Part shown: one piece after another, positions 1 through 5,114 of the stretch
Layout of the letters: every line of letters begins with the position of its first letter
Numbering within the stretch: position 1 is the first letter of the stretch
Assembly (NCBI GenBank): GCA_003105245.1
Contig: PQAI01000285.1
Span: forward strand, 2,079-7,192
Reading direction: 5' to 3'
Source of the DNA: Betaproteobacteria bacterium
GTDB lineage: Bacteria > Pseudomonadota > Gammaproteobacteria > Burkholderiales > Usitatibacteraceae
DNA length: 5,114 nucleotides
Translations under genes and position numbers: made by a program
The notes under the pieces: model-generated
Told to the model about the DNA's origin: nothing
Databases searched by the model: none
The model's input: the letters and a program-made list of their open reading frames with translations, nothing else

Positions 1-741
1 CGGCTCTTCCAGCAGGAGGCGAGGAACAAGCTGCGGCGCCCCTCGGACTTCCTGGTCTCGGTGATCAACGCCGCGCACCGCGCCATCGTCTCGCACGCGG
101 TCGCGCAGAACCTGCTGGAGTCCCCGCGCACGACCTGCACCGTGTGCATCGTGCAGGACGGCACGGCCTGGTGGGCGCACGCGGGCGACTCGCGCCTGTA
201 CGTGCTGCGCGGCGGCAAGCTCGTGGCCGCCACCCAGGACCACTCGCGCGTGCAGCAGATGGTCGATTCCGGGATCCTCACCCCCGAGGCCGCCGCGGTC
301 CACCCCGAGCGCAACAAGATCTTCAGCTGCCTGGGCGGGGTGGTGCCGCCGGTGATCGCCGTGGGCCGCGAGTTCGCGCTGCAGACCGGGGACACGATCC
401 TGCTGTCCTCCGACGGGTTCTGGAGCCAGATCCCGGCTGCGCTCATCGCCAACCTGCTGCGCAAGCAGGACGTGGTGGGGCTCCTCCCGGGACTGCTCAC
501 CGAGGCGCACAAGCGCGCGCGCGGCGAGAGCGACAACCTCTCCGTGGTGGCGATGACCTGGGAGGCGCAGGACGACCCCCGCCACGCCGACACCGAGCTC
601 ATGGACAACGAGCAGTTCACCACCTCCTCCAACACGATGGAGCTCGAGCGCCCCCCCGGCGTCACCGACGACGTGACGGACGAGGAGATCGAGAAGGCGA
701 TCGCGGAGATCCAGAGCGCGATCAAGAAGGTTCCCCGCTAG
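1..741 (+). CDS. PP2C-family Ser/Thr protein phosphatase, 5'-truncated by window edge
   Basis: Probable metal-dependent protein phosphatase of the bacterial PP2C (PPM) family, removing phosphate from Ser/Thr residues in the cytoplasm. The reading frame is open from base 1, so the gene begins upstream. 246 residues are visible, and a GTG at 61 is only an internal Val. In visible-residue numbering, the motifs are AGDSR at 61-65, a DHS at 80-82 followed by a helix with QQMVDSG, HPERN near 101-105, the metal-binding SSDG at 136-139, and the closing SDNLS at 177-181 with its metal-binding Asp. The N-terminal acidic metal motif of the family lies off the window. After about residue 187 there is a roughly 60-residue hydrophilic, acid-rich tail with no recognisable domain and no membrane segment. 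It ends 16 nt before rph, suggesting cotranscription. In related genomes a Ser/Thr kinase often sits next to such a gene, but none can be seen here. Confidence 0.92.
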   Translation, partial: RLFQQEARNKLRRPSDFLVSVINAAHRAIVSHAVAQNLLESPRTTCTVCIVQDGTAWWAHAGDSRLYVLRGGKLVAATQDHSRVQQMVDSGILTPEAAAVHPERNKIFSCLGGVVPPVIAVGREFALQTGDTILLSSDGFWSQIPAALIANLLRKQDVVGLLPGLLTEAHKRARGESDNLSVVAMTWEAQDDPRHADTELMDNEQFTTSSNTMELERPPGVTDDVTDEEIEKAIAEIQSAIKKVPR

Positions 742-757
742 TTCCCGGAAGACCCCG

Positions 758-1474
758 ATGCCCCGACACCTGGACCGACCCGCGGACGCGCTGCGGCCCG
801 TTCGCATCACCCGCGGCTTCACGCGCCACGCCGAGGGCTCCGTGCTCGTGGAATTCGGCGAGACGAGGGTGCTGTGCACCGCGAGCGTCGAGGAGAAGGT
901 GCCCTCCTTCCTCAAGGGCAGGGGCTCGGGCTGGGTCACCGCCGAGTACGGGATGCTGCCGCGGGCGACGCACACGAGGGGCGCGCGCGAGGCGGCCTCC
1001 GGGAAGCAGTCGGGCCGCACCCAGGAGATCCAGAGGCTCGTGGGCCGCGCGCTGCGCTCGGTGGTGGACCTCGGCGCCCTCGGCGAGCGGCAGGTGACGA
1101 TCGACTGCGACGTGCTGCAGGCCGACGGCGGCACGCGCTGCGCCTCCATCACCGGCGCCATGGTGGCGCTGGCCGACGCCGTGGCGTGGCTGAAATCGAA
1201 GGGCCTGGTCGCGCGCGAGCCGATCCGCGACTTCGTGGCCGCCGTCTCCGTGGGGATCGTGGCGGGCGTGCCCTGCCTCGACCTCGACTACGCCGAGGAC
1301 AGCGCCTGCGACACCGACATGAACGTGGTGATGACGGGCTCCGGCGGCTTCGTCGAGGTGCAGGGCACCGCCGAGGGCGCGCCCTTCTCGCGCGCCGAGA
1401 TGGACGCGCTCCTGGCGCTGGCCGGCAAGGGAATCGCCGAGATCGTGGCGATGCAGAAGGCCGCCCTCGGGTGA
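758..1474 (+). CDS. rph: Ribonuclease PH
   Basis: Phosphorolytic 3'-5' exoribonuclease that uses inorganic phosphate to trim tRNA 3' ends and degrade structured RNA, releasing nucleoside diphosphates. It acts in the cytoplasm as a ring of dimers. The 238 residues match the E. coli enzyme in length (also 238) and almost collinearly in sequence. Landmarks are [11 protein letters not shown] (24-34), [14 protein letters not shown] (61-74), GRTQEIQRL (86-94) with phosphate-binding Arg87, QADGGTR (121-127) with the second phosphate-binding Arg127, and [14 protein letters not shown] (180-193), whose Asp181 and Asp187 fit the metal/catalytic acidic pair. It closes with VQGTAEG and MQKAALG. The ATG is supported by the family N-terminus and by GGAAG at 747-751, 6 nt upstream. 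It follows the phosphatase by 16 nt and precedes rdgB by 4 nt. No key residue is missing and the family tail is present, unlike the frameshifted rph of E. coli K-12. Confidence 0.98.
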   Translation: MPRHLDRPADALRPVRITRGFTRHAEGSVLVEFGETRVLCTASVEEKVPSFLKGRGSGWVTAEYGMLPRATHTRGAREAASGKQSGRTQEIQRLVGRALRSVVDLGALGERQVTIDCDVLQADGGTRCASITGAMVALADAVAWLKSKGLVAREPIRDFVAAVSVGIVAGVPCLDLDYAEDSACDTDMNVVMTGSGGFVEVQGTAEGAPFSRAEMDALLALAGKGIAEIVAMQKAALG

Positions 1475-1478
1475 GGGC

Positions 1479-2081
1479 ATGAAACGACTCGTCATCGCGT
1501 CGAACAACGAGGGCAAGCTGCGCGAGCTCTCCGCGATCCTCGCGCCGCTGGGCTTCGAGACCGTGCCGCAGGGCGCGCTCGGCGTGCCCGAGGCCGAGGA
1601 GCCGCACCACACCTTCGTCGAGAACGCGCTCGCCAAGGCGAGGAACTGCGCGCGGCACACGGGGCTCGCGGCGCTCGCGGACGACTCCGGCCTGTGCGTG
1701 GAGGCTCTCGGCGGCGCCCCCGGGGTCCACTCGGCCCACTTCGCCGGCCGGCTGGGCTCGCGCGAGGAGCGCGACCGCGCCAACAACGCGCTCCTCGTCG
1801 AGAAGCTCGCCGGCCGCGCCGGCCGCGCCGCGCACTACGTGTGCGTGATCGTGCTCGTGCGCCACCACGACGACCCGGAGCCCGTCATCACCGAGGGCCG
1901 CTGGCACGGCGAGATCGTGGAGATTCCCCGCGGCGAGGGCGGGTTCGGCTACGACCCGCACTTCCTCCTGCCCGCCCTGGGCAAGACGGCGGCCGAGCTG
2001 GACAGCGCGGTGAAGAACCGCCTGAGCCACCGCGCCATCGCCGTCTCGCTGCTGGCGGAACGGCTGCGCGCGACGCCGTGA
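1479..2081 (+). CDS. rdgB: RdgB/HAM1-family non-canonical purine NTP pyrophosphatase
   Basis: Hydrolyses ITP, dITP and XTP to the monophosphate plus pyrophosphate, keeping deaminated purines out of DNA and RNA (HAM1/RdgB family, cytoplasmic homodimer). It has 200 residues against 197 in E. coli. Visible motifs are IASNNEGKLRE (6-16, nucleotide-binding SNNxxK), TFVENALAKAR (45-55), LADDSGL (66-72) with the catalytic Asp at 69 as in E. coli, GGFGYDP (154-160), GKTAAEL (168-174) and SHR (183-185). The segment normally reading PGxYSARYxG is PGVHSAHFAG (81-90), a mild departure. A surface-loop AGRAGRA (111-117) is encoded by a perfect 9-bp tandem repeat. The ATG lies 4 nt past the rph stop, and the best Shine-Dalgarno, GGTGA at 1470-1474, overlaps that stop, so translation is probably coupled to rph. 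The end is followed at once by hemW. Confidence 0.97.
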   Translation: MKRLVIASNNEGKLRELSAILAPLGFETVPQGALGVPEAEEPHHTFVENALAKARNCARHTGLAALADDSGLCVEALGGAPGVHSAHFAGRLGSREERDRANNALLVEKLAGRAGRAAHYVCVIVLVRHHDDPEPVITEGRWHGEIVEIPRGEGGFGYDPHFLLPALGKTAAELDSAVKNRLSHRAIAVSLLAERLRATP

Positions 2082-2092
2082 CGGGCGTGGCC

Positions 2093-3280
2093 ATGGCGTT
2101 GCCCGGGCGGGTGCGGCTGCAGGCCCTGCCCCCGCTCACGCTCTACGTGCACATCCCGTGGTGCCTGAAGAAGTGCCCGTACTGCGACTTCAACTCCCAC
2201 GAGGCGCGCGGCGCGGTTCCCGAGACGGATTACGTGAAGGCGGTGATCGCCGACCTCGAGGCGAGCGTGCCCAAGGTCTGGGGGCGGCGGGTGCACGCGA
2301 TCTTCTTCGGGGGCGGCACGCCCAGCCTCTTCTCGCCCGCCTCGATCGAACGCCTCCTCACCGCCGCGCGAACGCTGCTGCCGGTGGAGGCCGACGCGGA
2401 GATCACGCTGGAAGCCAACCCCGGCACCTTCGAGCAGGCCCGGTTCCGCGACTTCCGCGGGGCGGGCGTGAACCGCCTTTCCGTGGGCATCCAGAGCTTC
2501 GACGCGACGATGCTGAAGGCCATCGGGCGCGTGCACGACGCGGTGGAGGCCTGGCGAGCCGCCGAGATCGCGATGGCGACCTTCCCCAACGTGAACCTCG
2601 ACCTCATGTACGCGCTGCCGGGGCAGGCGCGCGAGGACGCCCTGGCCGACGTGCGCACGGCGATCGGCTTCGGCCCGGCGCATGTCTCGGCCTACCACCT
2701 CACCCTCGAGCCCAACACGCTCTTCCACCGCTACCCGCCGCAGCTTCCGGACGACGACGCGGCCGCGGCCATGCAGGAGGCGATCGAGGCCGAGCTCGGG
2801 GCGGCCGGCTACGAGAACTACGAGACCTCCGCCTTCGCGAAGCCCGGCATGCGCTCGCGCCACAACCTCAACTACTGGCTCTTCGGCGACTACCTCGGCG
2901 TGGGGGCGGGGGCGCACTCGAAGCTCTCCTTCCCGGACCGCGTCGTGCGCGAGGCGCGCTTCCGTCAGCCCAGGGGCTACCAGGAGGGCGCGCTCGCCGG
3001 CAACGCGATCCAGGAGTCGCACGAGGTCGACCCCGCGGACCTGCCCTTCGAGTTCGCGATGAACGCCCTGCGGCTCGCCGAGGGCTTCCCCGTGCCCCTG
3101 TTCGCCGAGCGCACGGGCCTGCCGCTTTCCGCCCTCGAGGCTCCCCTCGACCGGGCGCAGGCCCTGGGGCTCGTCGAGCGCGACGCCTTCCGCATCCGCC
3201 CCACCCTCCGGGGCCGGCGATTCCTGAACGACCTGCTGGGTTTGTTTTTGCGGGAGGCGGATTCGTCCCGGAAAGTGTAA
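2093..3280 (+). CDS. hemW: Radical SAM family heme chaperone HemW
   Basis: HemW-type radical SAM protein, a heme-binding chaperone thought to deliver heme to respiratory membrane enzymes. Such proteins were long misannotated as oxygen-independent coproporphyrinogen III oxidase (HemN). From ATG 2093 it has 395 residues. The cluster motif is WCLKKCPYCDF (23-33) with Cys24, Cys28 and Cys31 for the [4Fe-4S] cluster and Phe33 where HemN has a fourth Cys. Then come FFGGGTPS (71-78), the SAM-binding glycine motif; LEANPG (106-111); NRLSVGIQSF (127-136); LDLMYALPGQ (169-178); and HNLNYW (257-262), the HNxxYW heme-binding motif that separates HemW from HemN. A C-terminal HemN-like helical domain ends in RRFLNDLLGLFL plus a short polar tail. 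In-frame GTGs at 2078 (a 4-nt GTGA overlap with the rdgB stop) and 2087 are alternative starts adding 5 or 2 residues. I prefer the ATG, but none has a strong Shine-Dalgarno. Confidence 0.95.
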   Translation: MALPGRVRLQALPPLTLYVHIPWCLKKCPYCDFNSHEARGAVPETDYVKAVIADLEASVPKVWGRRVHAIFFGGGTPSLFSPASIERLLTAARTLLPVEADAEITLEANPGTFEQARFRDFRGAGVNRLSVGIQSFDATMLKAIGRVHDAVEAWRAAEIAMATFPNVNLDLMYALPGQAREDALADVRTAIGFGPAHVSAYHLTLEPNTLFHRYPPQLPDDDAAAAMQEAIEAELGAAGYENYETSAFAKPGMRSRHNLNYWLFGDYLGVGAGAHSKLSFPDRVVREARFRQPRGYQEGALAGNAIQESHEVDPADLPFEFAMNALRLAEGFPVPLFAERTGLPLSALEAPLDRAQALGLVERDAFRIRPTLRGRRFLNDLLGLFLREADSSRKV

Positions 3281-3313
3281 ATTCGGGGGTCAGAAGGTCA
3301 GAGACCCCCCGAA
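3281..3313. repeat. REP-like imperfect palindrome with internal direct repeat
   Basis: Immediately after the hemW stop, TTCGGGGGTC (3282-3291) pairs with GACCCCCCGAA (3303-3313). All ten bases of the left arm pair, with one extra C bulged in the right arm, around an 11-nt loop. Inside lies a direct repeat, GGTCAGA at 3288-3294 and again at 3296-3302, offset by 8 bp. The second copy can also form a small competing hairpin, GGTC-AGA-GACC (3296-3306). No T-run follows the right arm, so a standard rho-independent terminator is unlikely. The hairpin could instead protect the hemW mRNA 3' end. The AATTCGGGG(G)TCAGA wording resembles dispersed palindromes I associate with betaproteobacterial genomes. 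That is recollection, and copy number cannot be judged from one window. Confidence 0.6.
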
Positions 3314-3363
3314 CGTCCCGCTCCCCGCGAAAATCATCCCCGGCTCCCCAAGAGGAAAGCATC
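3314..3363 (+). promoter_or_regulatory. Leader of the EF-G-like gene with strong Shine-Dalgarno
   Basis: This short leader lies between the palindrome and the next start codon. AGAGGAAAG at 3351-3359 is the clearest ribosome binding site in the window; its AGGA core ends 7 nt before GTG 3364 and fixes that start despite the non-ATG codon. The leader is otherwise C-rich, with a small A-rich patch (GAAAATCAT, 3329-3337). I cannot point to a convincing -35/-10 pair, so whether this gene has its own promoter or is read through from hemW is undecided. Confidence 0.65.
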
Positions 3364-5114
3364 GTGCCGAAGTACACCGAATCCATCCATACCCTCGCGC
3401 TCGTCGGCCACGGCGGCGCCGGCAAGACCACGCTCGCCGAAACCCTGCTGTGGAAGGCCGGCGCCATCGCCACCCCGGGCTCCGTCGAGAAGGGCACGAC
3501 GGTCTGCGACTTCGATCCCATGGAGAAGGAATACGGGCATTCGCTCGGCTCCTCGCTGGTGAACTTCGCCTGGGAGGACATGCGCATCCACCTCGTCGAC
3601 ACGCCCGGCATGCCCGACTTCGCCGGCCAGTCGATCGCCGCGCTGGCGGCGGTGGAGACGGCGGTCGTGGTGATCAACGCGCAGAACGGCATCGAGCTCA
3701 ACACCACCCGCATGATGAAGTGGGCGAAGAACCGCGGCCTGTGCCGCATGATCCTCGTCAACAAGATCGACGCGGAAAACGTGGACCTGCCGGGGCTGCT
3801 CCGGAAGATCCAGGACCACTACGGCAAGGAGTGCCTGCCCATCAACCTGCCGGCGCACGACCGCGCCGACGTGGTCGACTGCTTCTTCAACCCCGACGGC
3901 GACTCCGACTTCGTGGGCGTGAAGGACGCGCACAAGGCGATCATCGAGCAGGTGGTCGAGGTCGACGACGACCTCATGAACCTCTACCTCGAGCAGGGCG
4001 AGGACCTGAAGCCCGAGCAGCTGCACGGGCCCTTCGAGAAGGCGCTTCGCGAGGGCCACCTCGTTCCGGTGTGCTTCGCCTCCGCGAAGACGGGCGCGGG
4101 CATCCCGCAGTTCCTCGAGATCCTCTCGCGCCTGGCGCCCAACGCGACCGAGGGCAATCCCCCGCCCTTCGTGAGGAGCGACTCCACCGAGGGCGAGGAA
4201 TTCCACGCCGTGCCCGACCGCACCAAGCACGTGCTCGCGCACGTCTTCAAGATCGTGATGGACCCCTACGTGGGCAGGGTCGCCTTCTTCCGCGTGCACC
4301 AGGGCACCCTCACGAAGGACTCCCAGCTCTACATCGGCGAGGGCAAGCGGGCCTTCAAGGTGGGCCACCTCTACCAGGTGCAGGGCAAGGAGTACGTCGA
4401 GGTCGACGCGCTCTTCCCCGGCGACCTGGGCGCCATCGCCAAGGTCGACGAGATCGAGTTCAACGCGGTGCTGCACGACTCCCACGACGAGGACAACATC
4501 CGCCTGCGCTCGCTCGACTTCCCCACGCCGATGCACTCGATCGCCGTGGAGACGAAGAAGAAGGGCGACGAGCAGCGCCTCTTCGACGTGCTGCACAAGC
4601 TCGAGGTCGAGGACCCGTGCCTGTGGATCGAGCGCCACCCCACCACGCACGAGACGGTCGTGCGCGGCCTGGGCGAGCTGCACATGCGCGTGAAGCTCGA
4701 GAAGATGGCCACGCAGTACAAGCTGGACCTCGCCACCAAGCCGCCGAAGATCCCGTACCGCGAGACGATCACGAAGAAGGCCGAGGGCCACTGCCGGCAC
4801 AAGAAGCAGACGGGCGGCGCCGGCCAGTTCGGCGAGGTCTTCCTCAAGGTCGAGCCCCTTTCGCGCGGCTCCGGCTTCGAGTTCGTCGACCAGGTGAAGG
4901 GCGGCGTCATCCCCACCGTCTTCATCCCGGCCGTGGAGAAGGGCGTGAAGATGGCGCTCGACCAGGGCGTGATCGCCGGCTACCCCGTCGAGGACATCCG
5001 CGTCATCGTCTACGACGGCAAGAGCCACCCCGTGGACTCCAAGGAGATCGCCTTCGTCACCGCCGGCAAGAAGGCCGTGATCGACGCGATCCTCAAGGCG
5101 GGCGCCATCATCCT
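3364..5114 (+). CDS. fusA2: Elongation factor G-like translational GTPase (FusA2/EF-G-2 type), 3'-truncated by window edge
   Basis: Ribosome-type translational GTPase related to EF-G; the frame is open to the right edge (583 full codons seen, roughly 90-120 residues missing, including domain V). G-domain motifs: P-loop GHGGAGKT (15-22), DTPG (79-82), NKID (133-136), SAK (240-242). Domain II spans about 288-370 and domain III about 385-455 (GLGELHMRV, 435-443). Domain IV opens with PYRETITKKAEG (464-475) and KKQTGGAGQFGEV (480-492); SHPVDSKE (554-561) keeps the tip His found in EF-G. It differs from canonical EF-G: the P-loop has Gly18 for the usual Asp, switch I reads CDFDPMEKEYGHS with no RGIT, and the catalytic His after DTPG is Met83. 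The TTVCDFDP stretch is shared, from memory, with mycobacterial FusA2, and the KKQTGG region with Thermus EF-G-2. The symbol is by that analogy; such genes are often labelled simply fusA. The exact role is unknown. Confidence is high for the family and low for function. Confidence 0.9.
   Translation, partial: MPKYTESIHTLALVGHGGAGKTTLAETLLWKAGAIATPGSVEKGTTVCDFDPMEKEYGHSLGSSLVNFAWEDMRIHLVDTPGMPDFAGQSIAALAAVETAVVVINAQNGIELNTTRMMKWAKNRGLCRMILVNKIDAENVDLPGLLRKIQDHYGKECLPINLPAHDRADVVDCFFNPDGDSDFVGVKDAHKAIIEQVVEVDDDLMNLYLEQGEDLKPEQLHGPFEKALREGHLVPVCFASAKTGAGIPQFLEILSRLAPNATEGNPPPFVRSDSTEGEEFHAVPDRTKHVLAHVFKIVMDPYVGRVAFFRVHQGTLTKDSQLYIGEGKRAFKVGHLYQVQGKEYVEVDALFPGDLGAIAKVDEIEFNAVLHDSHDEDNIRLRSLDFPTPMHSIAVETKKKGDEQRLFDVLHKLEVEDPCLWIERHPTTHETVVRGLGELHMRVKLEKMATQYKLDLATKPPKIPYRETITKKAEGHCRHKKQTGGAGQFGEVFLKVEPLSRGSGFEFVDQVKGGVIPTVFIPAVEKGVKMALDQGVIAGYPVEDIRVIVYDGKSHPVDSKEIAFVTAGKKAVIDAILKAGAII

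Noticed and set aside
144..1097. A + strand open frame of 317 codons across the phosphatase/rph junction.
   Set aside because: It overlaps two well-recognised genes in another frame and its product is Arg/Pro/Ala-rich low complexity, a GC-driven shadow.
1694..2092. An upstream extension of the hemW frame back to 1694.
   Set aside because: The added residues are an Arg/Pro-rich shadow of rdgB. HemW homology begins just after the ATG at 2093.
722..3022. Several long - strand open frames opposite rph, rdgB and hemW.
   Set aside because: Each is fully antisense to a gene with intact family motifs. The translations are Arg/His/Ala-rich without domains.
2093..3280. Annotation of the radical SAM gene as HemN coproporphyrinogen III dehydrogenase.
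   Set aside because: The fourth Cys of the HemN cluster motif is Phe33, and the HemW-specific HNxxYW motif is present. Adjacency to rdgB also fits HemW.
3241..3282. A possible promoter for the EF-G-like gene from TTGTTT (3242-3247) and TGTAAA (3276-3281).
   Set aside because: The spacing is about 28 nt, far from 17, and both boxes match the consensus poorly.
3282..3320. The hemW-distal hairpin as a rho-independent terminator.
   Set aside because: The stem is strong, but it is followed by GAACGTCCCG and not a T-tract.
3334..5028. A 564-codon open frame on the - strand opposite the EF-G-like gene.
   Set aside because: It is antisense to a clear EF-G family protein. Its translation is a monotonous Val/Leu/Asp/His-rich string typical of the complement of GC-rich codons, and it has no recognisable domain.
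3364..5114. Annotation as the canonical housekeeping EF-G of the str operon.
   Set aside because: Neighbours are not rpsL, rpsG or tuf, and the switch I, P-loop and catalytic His positions differ from canonical EF-G.

Overview
The window is about 5.1 kb of very GC-rich, densely coding bacterial DNA, with all supported genes on the + strand. The proteins look proteobacterial. The gene order PP2C-type phosphatase, rph, rdgB, hemW is one I associate with Betaproteobacteria, so a high-GC betaproteobacterium is my best guess. This rests on gene order, codon bias and recalled family sequences, not on a search.

Layout. Positions 1-741 hold the 3' part of a PP2C-family Ser/Thr protein phosphatase, cut by the left edge. 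After a 16-nt gap comes rph (RNase PH, 758-1474). Only 4 nt later is rdgB (inosine/xanthosine triphosphate pyrophosphatase, 1479-2081), then hemW (radical-SAM-type heme chaperone, best start 2093, end 3280). These four are so tightly packed that they are probably one transcript with translational coupling. An 83-nt spacer (3281-3363) follows. It carries a strong G/C-rich palindrome with an internal direct repeat, starting right at the hemW stop codon. Beyond it, with its own good Shine-Dalgarno and a GTG start at 3364, is a translation elongation factor G-like GTPase, cut by the right edge after 583 codons.

Roles. The cluster is housekeeping in character: RNase PH trims tRNA and rRNA 3' ends, RdgB cleans the nucleotide pool, HemW handles heme, and the phosphatase probably reverses Ser/Thr phosphorylation by a kinase that would lie upstream and out of view. 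The last gene is not a canonical EF-G. It belongs to the EF-G-like (FusA2/EF-G-2) branch and has altered switch and catalytic residues: the catalytic His of the DTPGH motif is Met, and the switch I Thr is Ser.

I see no mobile element, tRNA, rRNA or CRISPR array, and no evidence of an undescribed multi-gene system. The two most interesting signals are the non-canonical GTPase centre of the EF-G-like protein and the REP-like palindrome abutting hemW.
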